Positions 7,350 to 20,125 of a stretch of 64,000 nt of DNA are shown here, piece after piece. Below the pieces are notes generated by a model that searched no databases, was not told where the DNA came from, and was given only the letters and a program-made list of their open reading frames with translations. The DNA is from Streptomyces sp. NBC_00691. GTDB taxonomy: Bacteria > Actinomycetota > Actinomycetes > Streptomycetales > Streptomycetaceae. The DNA is taken from assembly GCF_036226665.1 (NCBI RefSeq), contig NZ_CP109007.1, forward strand, positions 2,210,501 through 2,274,500. The letters are read 5' to 3'. The position numbers and the translations under genes are program-made. The number at the start of each line of letters is the position of its first letter. The first letter of the stretch is position 1.

Positions 7350-8477
7350 GTGAAGTTCTCCATGATCTTCGAAGCACAGCTCGTCGACCCGACCCCCGCC
7401 CGCGAGCACCGCGTCATCCACGACTGCGTCGAACAGGCCGTCCTCGCCGAGGAGATGGGCTTCGACCGGATCTGGGCGGTCGAACACCACTCCCTCACCC
7501 AGTACGCCCACATGAGCGCGTCCGAGATCTTCCTGACCTGGGTCGCCGCCCGCACGAGGACGATCCGCGTCGGCCACGGCGTGGTCACCATGCCCTTCGG
7601 CTACCAGCACCCCGTCCGGGTCGCCGAGCGCGCCGCCATGCTCGACGTGCTCTCCGGCGGCCGGGTCGACATCGGAGCCGGACGCGGCGCGACACGCCAG
7701 GAGATGCGGATGTTCGGGGTGCGCCCCGAGGACACCGCGCCGCAGACGGAGGAGGCCCTGCGGATCCTCGCCGCCGCATGGCGCGAGCCGGAGTTCGAGT
7801 GGCACGGCTCGCTCGACATCGGCCCCGGCGCGATCCTGCCCCGCCCGGTCCAGCGGCCGCACCCGCCGCTCTTCATGGCCTGCTCGCAGCACGCCTCGCT
7901 CCGGCAGGCGGCCGAACTCGGCATCGGCGCCCTGGTGATGGGGTTCGCGGGCGCCGACGACGTCCGCGCGATGCGGACGGTGTACGACGAGGCTCTCGCC
8001 GCACGGGACGGGGCGCGGTTCGTCTCCACCGAGGCCAACGACCACTTCTCCGCCCTCTGCCCGACCGTCGTCCTGGACGACGCCGAGCGCGCGCTCCGGC
8101 TCGGCACCCGGGGCCAGCGCTTCTTCGCCGAGTCGATCGCCCACTGGTACGGCGGCGCTCCCGCGCCCACCGGCTACGCGGAGGACGAGGACCACGCCGG
8201 CGCCCTCGCCCGCGAACGGGACGAGCTGATCGCCAGGCTGCACGAGGCGAACGTCCCCGCCCGCCCGGTGGACACCGGCACCTACAACACCGACCACGCG
8301 TACGGGGACGCCGCCACCGCGATCGCGTACGTCGAACGGCTCCGGGAGATCGGCGTCGACGAGGTGATGTGCCTGATCCAGATGGGAACCGTGCCGCAGG
8401 AGGCCTGTCTGGAGACCGTCCGCCAGTGGGGCACGAAGGTCATCCCGCACTTCCGGGCCCTGGACGCCGCCGCGTGA
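7350..8477 (+). CDS. LLM class flavin-dependent oxidoreductase
   Basis: A 375-residue luciferase-like monooxygenase with a TIM-barrel. Family landmarks are EEMGFDRIWAVEHH near residue 40, HGVVTMPFGYQHPVRVAER near 80, LSGGRVDIGAGRGATRQEM near 105 and HPPLFMACS near 180. It uses reduced FMN or F420H2. The start is GTG at 7350 with GGGAGG 9 nt upstream. It is first of three overlapping genes; LLM oxygenase, SDR and esterase together suggest oxidation of an alcohol to a ketone, oxygen insertion to an ester, and hydrolysis. The order of these steps is inference. Confidence 0.85.
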   Translation: MKFSMIFEAQLVDPTPAREHRVIHDCVEQAVLAEEMGFDRIWAVEHHSLTQYAHMSASEIFLTWVAARTRTIRVGHGVVTMPFGYQHPVRVAERAAMLDVLSGGRVDIGAGRGATRQEMRMFGVRPEDTAPQTEEALRILAAAWREPEFEWHGSLDIGPGAILPRPVQRPHPPLFMACSQHASLRQAAELGIGALVMGFAGADDVRAMRTVYDEALAARDGARFVSTEANDHFSALCPTVVLDDAERALRLGTRGQRFFAESIAHWYGGAPAPTGYAEDEDHAGALARERDELIARLHEANVPARPVDTGTYNTDHAYGDAATAIAYVERLREIGVDEVMCLIQMGTVPQEACLETVRQWGTKVIPHFRALDAAA

Positions 8478-9196
8478 ACGCCCTGGACGGCAAGGCCGTG
8501 ATCGTGACGGGCGCGGCCCGCGGCCAGGGGGCCGCCGGGGCGCGGCTCCTCGTGGCGTCCGGGGCGCGGGTGGTCCTCACCGACGTCCGGGAGGAGGAGG
8601 GCCGGGCTGTGGCGGCGGACCTCGGCGGGGCGGCGGTCTTCGTCCGCCACGACGTGACGTCGGCGGACGACTGGCGGAGGGTGACGGACACGGCGGTCAC
8701 CACGTACGGCGGGATCGACGGCCTCGTCAACAACGCGGCCCTCTGGCGGACGGCCCCGGTGGAGTCGGAGACGTACGAGAACTTCGAGCTCCTCCTCAGG
8801 GTCAATCTGCTGGCCCCCTTCCTCGGCATCCAGGCCGTCCTGCCCGCGCTGCGCGAGGCGGGCGGCGGCTCGATCGTGAACGTGTCGTCCACGGCGGGCC
8901 GCGTCGGCGTCCCCGGTCACGCGGCGTACGGGGCGGGCAAGTTCGGCCTGCGCGGCCTCAGCCGCTCGGCGGCACGCGACCTCGCCCCGTACGGCGTCCG
9001 GGTCAACTCGGTCCATCCCGGCGCCGTCGACACCCCCATGACGGCGGCGGTCGCGGACCGGGACTGGTCGCACATCCCCCTCGGCCGGATGGGCCGGCCC
9101 GAGGAGGTAGGGGAACTGGTCGCGTTCCTGCTCTCGGACGCGTCGGCGTACGTCACGGGCGCCGAGTTCACGGTCGACGGGGGCCTCACCGCATGA
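8474..9196 (+). CDS. SDR family oxidoreductase
   Basis: A 240-residue classical short-chain dehydrogenase. It has VTGAARGQG near residue 12, NNAA near 85, catalytic Ser in VNVSSTAGR near 135, YGAGK near 150 and the VHPGAVDTPM loop near 183. It resembles 3-alpha/20-beta-hydroxysteroid dehydrogenase type SDRs, but the substrate cannot be read from sequence. The start is GTG at 8474, overlapping the LLM stop by 4 bp; its own stop overlaps the esterase start by 4 bp. Confidence 0.85.
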   Translation: MNALDGKAVIVTGAARGQGAAGARLLVASGARVVLTDVREEEGRAVAADLGGAAVFVRHDVTSADDWRRVTDTAVTTYGGIDGLVNNAALWRTAPVESETYENFELLLRVNLLAPFLGIQAVLPALREAGGGSIVNVSSTAGRVGVPGHAAYGAGKFGLRGLSRSAARDLAPYGVRVNSVHPGAVDTPMTAAVADRDWSHIPLGRMGRPEEVGELVAFLLSDASAYVTGAEFTVDGGLTA

Positions 9197-10098
9197 CGAC
9201 GTCCGACGCACGGCTCCCCGACCCCCTCACCCCGGCGGCCCGCGCGCTCTGCGACGCGATGTCGGCGGGCTTTCCGCCCCCGGAGGCGGGCGCGGAGGCC
9301 CTGAGGGCGGCGGCGAGGGCGCGGCTGGGCGAGATCCCGCCGGCGTCGTCCGCCTCGGCGGACGGCGTTCCCGTACGCCTCTACGAGGGGCGGGGGGACC
9401 CGGTCGTCGTCTTCGCCCACGGCGGCGGCTGGGTCCTGGGAGACCTGGACACCCACGACCGCACATGCCGCGCGCTCGCCGCCCGCACCGGCGCCACCAT
9501 CGTCTCCGTCGACTACCGCCGGGCGCCTGAGCACCGCTTCCCGGCGGCCGAGGACGATGTGTGCACGGCCCTGGCGTGGGCGGCCGACCGCCGTCCGGGG
9601 CGCCCCCTGGTCCTGGCGGGCGACTCCAGCGGCGGCAGTCTGGCAGCGGCCGCGGCCCTCCGCGCCCGCGACGGAGGCGGCCCCCGCCTGACGGGCCAAC
9701 TCCTCTTCTACCCGGCCCTCGACCACCGCCTGGAGGGACGCTCGGCCCACGACTTCGCGGAGGGCTACTTCCACACGACGGCGCACATGCGCTGGTACTG
9801 GCGGCAGTACGTGGCACCCGGGAGCGACCCGGCGGCGGCCTCCCCCGGTCTGACCCCCGACGTCACGGGCCTCTCCCCGGCCCTCCTCGTCCTCGCCGAC
9901 TGCGACCCCCTGCGCGACGAGGGCCTCGCCTACGCCCGCCGCCTCTCCGCGGCGGGCGTCCGGACCGAGGTCCACCTGCACACGGGCATGTTCCACGGCT
10001 TCCTCGGCGGCACGGGCCTCCTGCCTGAGGCGGACGCGGCGCTGGACGGGGCGGCGGCGTGGCTGAAGGCCCTGTGCCCCAGGGCCGGCCGCCCCTGA
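9193..10098 (+). CDS. alpha/beta hydrolase (HSL-type esterase)
   Basis: A 301-residue cytosolic esterase of the hormone-sensitive-lipase family. It has the oxyanion motif HGGGW near residue 76, nucleophile elbow GDSSGG near 143, acid Asp in LVLADCDPLRDEG near 237 and catalytic His in GMFHGFLG near 267. It is last in the LLM-SDR-esterase operon, where it could hydrolyse an ester or lactone made by the LLM enzyme. A palindrome follows 8 bp after its stop. Confidence 0.85.
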   Translation: MTTSDARLPDPLTPAARALCDAMSAGFPPPEAGAEALRAAARARLGEIPPASSASADGVPVRLYEGRGDPVVVFAHGGGWVLGDLDTHDRTCRALAARTGATIVSVDYRRAPEHRFPAAEDDVCTALAWAADRRPGRPLVLAGDSSGGSLAAAAALRARDGGGPRLTGQLLFYPALDHRLEGRSAHDFAEGYFHTTAHMRWYWRQYVAPGSDPAAASPGLTPDVTGLSPALLVLADCDPLRDEGLAYARRLSAAGVRTEVHLHTGMFHGFLGGTGLLPEADAALDGAAAWLKALCPRAGRP

Positions 10099-10105
10099 TC
10101 CCCCG

Positions 10106-10123
10106 CGCGCGTCCGGACGCGCG
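10106..10123. terminator. GC palindrome, probable terminator
   Basis: A perfect 18-bp palindrome centred on TCCGGA, 8 bp after the esterase stop and between convergent genes (esterase, gltD). There is no clear T-tract, as is usual in streptomycetes. Confidence 0.5.
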
Positions 10124-10222
10124 ACAGCGCCCACCCAGTCGTCCGGTCGGGGACATTCGGGGGGCGCCGTGCTCAGTTCCGTACGTCGTTGTACGGGACG
10201 TTCTCGGGGTGATCCGGTCGGA

Positions 10223-11675
10223 TCAGACCATCAGCGAACGGTCCGTCGGGCGGATCGGGGCCGGCAGGGAGCTGGCACCGGTCAGGAAGCGGTCCACACC
10301 CCGGGCGGCCGAGCGGCCCTCGGCGATGGCCCAGACGATGAGCGACTGACCGCGGCCGGCGTCGCCGGCGACGTACACGCCATCGACGTTGGTGGCGAAG
10401 TCCGCGTCCCGGGCGATGTTACCCCGCTCGTCGAGGTCCAGACCAAACTGGGCGACCAGGCCGTTCTCCACGTCCGTGCCGGTGAAGCCCATCGCGAGCG
10501 TGACCAGCTGGGCGGGGATCTTGCGCTCCGTACCCGGCTTCTGGGTCAGCTTGCCCTCGACGAACTCGACCTCGACGAGGTGGAGGAACTGGACGTTGCC
10601 GTCCTCGTCGCCCTCGAAGTGGGTGGTGGAGACGGAGTAGACCCGCTCGCCGCCCTCCTCGTGCGCGGAGGTGACCTTGTACAGCATGGGGAAGGTCGGC
10701 CAGGGCTGCCCCGGGTTCCGCTCCTCGCCCGGCCGCGGCATGATCTCCAGCTGCGTGACCGAGGCCGCGCCCTGGCGGTGGGCCGTACCGACGCAGTCGG
10801 CGCCGGTGTCGCCGCCGCCGATGACGACGACGTGCTTGCCCTCGGCGGTGATCGGCGGGGCGACGAAGTCACCCTCGACGACCTTGTTCGCCAGCGGCAG
10901 GTACTCCATCGCCTGGTGGACGCCGTTCAGCTCCCGGCCCGGGACGGGCAGGTCGCGGGCGGCGGTGGCGCCGGCGGCGATGACCACGGCGTCGAACCGC
11001 TTGCGCAGGTCCGTCGACGTGAGGTCACGGCCGATCTCGATGCCGGTGCGGAACTTGGTGCCCTCCGCGCGCATCTGCTCGATGCGGCGGTTGATGTGCC
11101 GCTTCTCCATCTTGAACTCGGGGATGCCGTACCGCAGCAGGCCGCCGATGCGGTCGGCGCGCTCGTACACGACCACGGTGTGGCCGGCCCGGGTCAGCTG
11201 CTGGGCGGCGGCGAGACCCGCCGGGCCCGAGCCGATGACGGCGGCGGTCTTGCCGGAGAGGCGCTCGGGCACCTGCGGCTTGACGTCGTTCGCGTCCCAC
11301 GCCTTGTCGATGATGGAGACTTCGACGTTCTTGATGGTGACGGCCGGCTGGTTGATGCCGAGCACGCACGCGGACTCGCACGGCGCCGGGCAGAGGCGGC
11401 CGGTGAACTCCGGGAAGTTGTTGGTGGCGTGCAGGCGCTCCTGCGCCGCCGACCAGTCCTCGCGGTAGGCGTAGTCGTTCCACTCGGGGATCAGGTTCCC
11501 GAGGGGGCAGCCGTTGTGGCAGAACGGGATGCCGCAGTCCATGCAGCGGCCGGCCTGCTTGCTGATGATCGGCAGCAGGGAGCCGGGGACGTAGACCTCG
11601 TTCCAGTCCCTGACGCGCTCGCCCACGGGGCGGGTCTCGGCGACCTCGCGACCGGTGGTCAGGAAGCCCTTGGGG

Positions 11676-11683
<8 letters not shown>
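10223..11683 (-). CDS. gltD: Glutamate synthase small subunit
   Basis: A 486-residue NADPH-dependent GOGAT beta subunit that passes electrons from NADPH through FAD and Fe-S centres to GltB. N-terminal cysteines fit the 4Fe-4S pattern: C47, C50, C55, C59, then C98, C102 and C106 in [10 protein letters not shown]. The FAD motif GSGPAG is at 151-156 and the NADPH motif [14 protein letters not shown] near 285-300. Its start overlaps the end of gltB by 8 bp, so the subunits are translationally coupled. Normal length. Confidence 0.97.
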
Positions 11684-16241
<4,558 letters not shown>

Positions 16242-16276
16242 CGGCTCTCCCGTCGTCGTCGTGGCTGGGGGCACCT

Positions 16277-16293
16277 CCCAGACCACGTCTGGG
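16277..16293. promoter_or_regulatory. Inverted repeat in gltB leader
   Basis: CCCAGAC (16277-16283) and GTCTGGG (16287-16293) are exact 7-bp arms with a 3-nt loop, 36 bp before the gltB ATG. It could be a leader hairpin affecting translation or termination, or a copy of the short GC-rich palindromes scattered in Streptomyces intergenic DNA. Function not established. Confidence 0.4.
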
Positions 16294-16694
16294 GGAGCTG
16301 CTGCCGAGGGACGACGTTGGCCCTCCGCGAAATTTCGTGCAGGTTACATGATGGCCGGTTTCTCGCTAAGTGGATAGCGCATTCCAACATGCGGACACCA
16401 CCGATACGGAGCGGTGGTGTGGGTTCACCTGTGGTTTACGAGGTCAGAGGCCTGCCTCGCGGGGACGGATCGAGGCGATCCGGAGGATCTCCGGGCCGTC
16501 GGCGACCCGTCACTGTGTGGGCTTCGTTGCCCAGCGACGCTCATGCCTCATTCCCGTTGGTCACGGGTTCGAAACCGCCGAGTAACCGGCTACATATGTG
16601 GCGTCGTGCATAGTGTCTCATCGCTTCGGCGGATCCGGCCAGGGATATACGTCACAGCCGAAAGGGGGCTCTTGCCCCGAAAAGGTGACCCGAA

Positions 16695-16731
16695 AAGACC
16701 GAGAGGCCCCTTTCAGGAGCCTCTCGGTCTT
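16695..16731 (-). terminator. Strong stem-loop terminator of VIT-type gene
   Basis: A 13-bp perfect stem, AAGACCGAGAGGC paired with GCCTCTCGGTCTT, with an 11-nt loop. On the minus strand the stem is followed by TTTTCGGG, a good intrinsic terminator about 50 bp after the VIT1-type gene's stop. Confidence 0.85.
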
Positions 16732-16780
16732 CTGTGGGGGTACGGAATCCGCACCCGGCCCCACATCCGTACGGGACCGG

Positions 16781-17509
16781 CTACAGCGCCGCCCCGAGGA
16801 GCATGCCGAGCCCGTACGTGACGGCCGCGGCGGCGCCGCCGAGGACCAGCTGACGCATGCCGCTGAAGAGCCAGCCTCGCGCGGTCACCCGGGCCACGAG
16901 CGCGCCGCAGGCGAAGAGCCCGACGAGCGCGAGCAGCACGGCCGGCCAGAGCGCGGTCGCCCCGAGCAGGAACGGGAGGACGGGGAGGAGCGCGCCGAGC
17001 GCGAAGGAGGCGAAGGACGAGACCGCGGCGACCGTCGGCGACGGCAGGTCGTCCGGGTCGATGCCGAGTTCCTCGCGGGCATGGATCTCCAGGGCCTGCT
17101 CGGGGTCCTTCGACAGCTGCATCGCGACCTCGCGGGCGAGCTCGGGCTCGACACCCCGGGAGACGTAGAGCGCGGCGAGCTCCTCCATCTCGTCGATGGG
17201 GTGCTTGCGCAACTGACGGCGCTCGACGTCCAGTTCCGCCTCGACGAGTTCACGCTGCGAGGCGACGGAGGTGTACTCGCCGGCCGCCATGGAGAAGGCA
17301 CCGGCCGCGAGTCCGGCGAGACCGGTGATGACGACGGTCTGCGTGGAGACCGCGCCGCCGGCGACACCGGTCATCAGGGCGAGGTTGGAGACGAGTCCGT
17401 CCATCGCGCCGAACACCGCCGGACGCAGCCAGCCTCCGTTCACATCACGGTGCGTGTGGTTGTCACGGTGGGCCTCGTGCAGTGGCGCCTGAGCTTCGAT
17501 GATGGACAT
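16781..17509 (-). CDS. VIT1/CCC1 family Fe2+/Mn2+ transporter
   Basis: A 242-residue integral membrane protein. The first helix region GWLRPAVFGAMDGLVSNLAL and the second GLAAGAFSMAAGEYTSVASQ are family hallmarks and contain the metal-pathway Asp, Met and Glu residues. A cytosolic helical domain (about 75-150, acidic and Lys/Arg-rich) is followed by three C-terminal helices. VIT family members export Fe2+ or Mn2+ from the cytosol. It is monocistronic with its own terminator. The divergent gap to the ADP-ribosylglycohydrolase operon carries a 9-bp inverted repeat. Confidence 0.88.
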   Translation of the reverse strand: MSIIEAQAPLHEAHRDNHTHRDVNGGWLRPAVFGAMDGLVSNLALMTGVAGGAVSTQTVVITGLAGLAAGAFSMAAGEYTSVASQRELVEAELDVERRQLRKHPIDEMEELAALYVSRGVEPELAREVAMQLSKDPEQALEIHAREELGIDPDDLPSPTVAAVSSFASFALGALLPVLPFLLGATALWPAVLLALVGLFACGALVARVTARGWLFSGMRQLVLGGAAAAVTYGLGMLLGAAL

Positions 17510-17592
17510 GGCTCTCCCCTCGTTCCGGCGGGCCGGGTTGCTCCCGCCACCCCCAACACCCTCGAAAATACGCGCTATGTAAGGGGCGTGCC

Positions 17593-17629
17593 AGCAAGGC
17601 AGGCCGTACTTACTAAGGCGTGCCTTGCT
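17593..17629. promoter_or_regulatory. 9-bp inverted repeat in divergent VIT/ARH intergenic region
   Basis: AGCAAGGCA (17593-17601) and TGCCTTGCT (17621-17629) are perfect arms separated by 19 nt. The right half also holds AAGGCGTGCCTT. The site is 84 bp upstream of the VIT-type start and 134 bp upstream of the first ARH gene. It does not match the DmdR/IdeR iron-box spacing well. A regulator-binding role is inferred from symmetry and position. Confidence 0.5.
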
Positions 17630-17762
17630 GCGTGAACCACTTCTGGCGAGGTGTCAGGCGGGTGACAGAGACGTTTCTTCTGCGAGTTCGCGGCCCGCCG
17701 TGGCACAGATCCAGGCATCGGGGCGCCATCGACGCGCCCCCACCGAGGAAGGGGCCACGGAG

Positions 17763-18758
17763 ATGGCGACCACCACGGCATGCGATACGCGCGAACGGGC
17801 GAGAGGGGCGCTCCTCGGCCTCGCCGTCGGTGACGCGCTCGGCGCGCCCGCCGAGAACATGCGCCCCTCCGAGATCCGCCGCCGCTGGGGCCGGATCGAG
17901 GGCTTCGTGACGGACAGCCCGGCGGGCACGGACGACACCGAGTACGCCATCTTCTCGGCGCTGCTGCTCGCCCGGCACGGCTCGGCCCTCACCGTCCACC
18001 ATGTCGAACGGGCCTGGCACCACTGGATCGCGGACCTCGACGAAGGCCCGTTCCGCGGCGCGGGCTTCTCGGAGCGCGGCACCCTGGAGAACCTCCGCCG
18101 CGGTCTCGCCGCGCCGATCTCCGCCCAGCACCGGCACGCCTGGAGCGACGGTCTCGCCATGAGGGCGGCGCCGTTCGGGGTGTTCGCGGCGGGCCGCCCC
18201 GCGGAGGCGGCCCGGCTGGTCGCCATCGACGGCAGCGTCAGCCACGACGGCGAGGGCATCTACGGCGGCCAGGCCGTCGCAGCCGGCGTCGCGGCGGCGA
18301 TGGCGGGCGCGGGGGTGACCGCGGTGATCGCGGCGGCCCTCTCCGCCGTCCCGATGGACTCGTGGACGGCCCGGTCGCTGCGCCGCGCGGTGGTCGCCGC
18401 CCAGCGCGTCCAGCCCGACGCACAGACCCGCGAGCGCCAGGTCCGCTCGGCGGTCGTCATCGGCGGCTACCCGTGGACGGATCTGGCGCCGGAGGCGGTG
18501 GGCCTGGCGTTCGGCGCCTTCGCGGCGGCACGGGGCGACTTCCGTACGGCGGTCCTGACGGCCGTCAACATGGGCCGCGACGCCGACACCACGGCGGCGG
18601 TGGCGGGCGCGCTCGCGGGCGCGGCCGGCGGACTGCGGTCGATCCCCGAGGAATGGGCCTCGGCCATCACCCCGGTCACGGGCAGCTGCCTCCCGTCGAT
18701 GCGCGGCTACCACGTCCTGGACGTGGCGGACCTTCTCACCCCGGAGGGGGAATCCTGA
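17763..18758 (+). CDS. ADP-ribosylglycohydrolase family protein, ARH-1 of four
   Basis: A 331-residue all-helical DraG/ARH-fold protein. It begins RARGALLGLAVGDALGAPAE and has the metal motif TDDT at residues 56-59 and the second metal motif RDADTTA with D273, D275 and T276. Known members use two Mg2+ or Mn2+ ions to cleave ADP-ribose or other ribosyl linkages. All canonical metal ligands appear present, so it should be an active hydrolase. It is the first gene of a run of seven overlapping genes and shares one base with ARH-2. The substrate may be a ribosylated small molecule given the kinase downstream (inference). Confidence 0.85.
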   Translation: MATTTACDTRERARGALLGLAVGDALGAPAENMRPSEIRRRWGRIEGFVTDSPAGTDDTEYAIFSALLLARHGSALTVHHVERAWHHWIADLDEGPFRGAGFSERGTLENLRRGLAAPISAQHRHAWSDGLAMRAAPFGVFAAGRPAEAARLVAIDGSVSHDGEGIYGGQAVAAGVAAAMAGAGVTAVIAAALSAVPMDSWTARSLRRAVVAAQRVQPDAQTRERQVRSAVVIGGYPWTDLAPEAVGLAFGAFAAARGDFRTAVLTAVNMGRDADTTAAVAGALAGAAGGLRSIPEEWASAITPVTGSCLPSMRGYHVLDVADLLTPEGES

Positions 18759-20125
18759 TGAGCGGCGACGACCCGAGGAACACCGCGGTGGGCGAGCGCC
18801 CCGCGGGGCGGGGCGGCTGGGCACAGCAGACGGTGCCGGGTTCCGGCTTCCTGGCCGGTGCCGCGCCCGAGGACCCGGCCGGTTCCGGCTTCCTGGCCGG
18901 TGCCGCGCCCGAGGACCCGGCCGCGGCACCGGCCCCGCGCACACCGCCCCACGCACCGGCGGCTCGCGACGCGGTCGAGGGCCTCCTCCTCGGCCTCGCC
19001 GCGGGCGACGCCGCCGGCTGGCCGGCCGCCCGGCACCGTGCCGCCCGGATGCCCGAGTGGACCCGCCGTCTCACCCGCGAGCTCGACACCTTCGCCGAGC
19101 AGAACGCCACGACCACCCTCCCCGTCCCCATCGCCCTCAACCAGCCCCCCGAGCCGCTCCGCCTCGGCCCCTCCGACGACGCCGAATGGGCGGCCTTCAC
19201 GGCCGAGGCGATCCTCACCGCCGCGGGCCCGGTCTTCACCGGCCTCCCCCGGGAGCGCCGGCTCCGGGCCGCCGTCGACCTCGCCTGGAACTCCCTCGCG
19301 GGGCAGGTCGCCGCCGCGGCGGACCGCGCACCCGAAGTCGAGTCCGCCGTGCTCCCGCTGCGCGCCCGGATCTCCGTCCGTGCGGGCCTCGGCAATCTCG
19401 CCACCGGTCTGCGTCCGCCGGCGACCGGCCACGACAACCCGCACTTCTTCGACGACGCGGCCTGCGTCCGGGCCGTGGTCCTGGCCGTGGTGCACCCCGG
19501 CGACCCCCGCGCCGCCGCCGAACTCGCCGAGTTCGACGCCCGGTACACCCAGGACGGCGACGGCGTCCACGGCGCCCGCGCGATGGCGGCGGCCGTCGCC
19601 GCGGCCCTCGGCGGGGCGACGGTCGACGAGGCCGTCGAGGCGGCGCTCGCCGAACTCCCGCCCGTCACCGAGATCGGCCGCAACGCCCGGTACGCGGTGA
19701 AGCTGGCGCAGACCGCCGCCTCGGCCTTCGAACTGGTCCCCCTCCTGGAGCACCAGATCGTGGACCACGTCTACAGCTACGGCATCGCCGCCGCCGAGAC
19801 CGTCCCGGTGGCGCTGGCCCTCACCACCGCCGCCCGGGGCGAGATGACGGCCGCGGTCCCGGCCGCCGTCTGCCTGTCGCGGGTCGCCGACTCCGCGCCC
19901 GCGCTGGCCGGAGCGCTCACCGGGGCACTGGGCGGGGGCCGTTCGGTGCCGGCGACGTGGCGCGAGGCGTGCAGGACGCTGGCGGGCTGCGCGCTGCCGC
20001 GGCTCGCGGGCACGGATCTGGTCGAACTCGCCGGGCTGCTCGCAGCCACGGAACCACCCACCCCGGGTGGACAATCCAGACATGAAACCCACAACGCCCT
20101 CGCAGGTGACGCCCCCACTGGATGA
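18758..20125 (+). CDS. ADP-ribosylglycohydrolase family protein with altered metal site, ARH-2
   Basis: A 455-residue protein. Residues 1-70 are a Pro/Ala/Gly-rich extension holding a perfectly duplicated 14-residue unit; the ARH domain starts at RDAVEGLLLGLAAGDAAG near 70. The first metal motif reads SDDA (139-142) in place of TDDT. The second reads RVADSA (375-380) in place of RDADTTA, so one Asp ligand is Val and the Thr is Ser. It may be a pseudoenzyme or partner subunit, or use a different metal arrangement. Its end overlaps the ARH-3 start region by 44 bp. Confidence 0.8.
   Translation: MSGDDPRNTAVGERPAGRGGWAQQTVPGSGFLAGAAPEDPAGSGFLAGAAPEDPAAAPAPRTPPHAPAARDAVEGLLLGLAAGDAAGWPAARHRAARMPEWTRRLTRELDTFAEQNATTTLPVPIALNQPPEPLRLGPSDDAEWAAFTAEAILTAAGPVFTGLPRERRLRAAVDLAWNSLAGQVAAAADRAPEVESAVLPLRARISVRAGLGNLATGLRPPATGHDNPHFFDDAACVRAVVLAVVHPGDPRAAAELAEFDARYTQDGDGVHGARAMAAAVAAALGGATVDEAVEAALAELPPVTEIGRNARYAVKLAQTAASAFELVPLLEHQIVDHVYSYGIAAAETVPVALALTTAARGEMTAAVPAAVCLSRVADSAPALAGALTGALGGGRSVPATWREACRTLAGCALPRLAGTDLVELAGLLAATEPPTPGGQSRHETHNALAGDAPTG
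18839..18922. repeat. Exact 42-bp tandem duplication in ARH-2
   Basis: Units 18839-18880 and 18881-18922 are identical and encode GSGFLAGAAPEDPA twice in frame. Exact identity at the DNA level points to a recent duplication or ongoing slippage in a linker. Confidence 0.95.

Larger units (their letters stand above)
16242..16780. other. 539-bp intergenic region upstream of gltB
   Basis: No convincing gene is seen. It holds the gltB promoter and leader, the inverted repeat at 16277-16293, a GGGGCTCTTGCCCC hairpin near 16665-16678, and the bidirectional-looking terminator at 16695-16731 that ends the VIT-type gene. A T-loop-like GGTTCGAAACC near 16565 lacks the rest of a tRNA. A small RNA in the middle of the region cannot be excluded by eye. 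Confidence 0.5.

Noticed and set aside
16555..16590. tRNA-like T-loop GGTTCGAAACC
   Set aside because: The flanking 5-bp T-stem does not pair, and no anticodon or acceptor stem can be built around it.
17593..17629. Iron box (DmdR/IdeR) upstream of the VIT-type gene
   Set aside because: The AGG...CCT spacing does not fit the 19-bp iron-box consensus; kept only as an unassigned inverted repeat.
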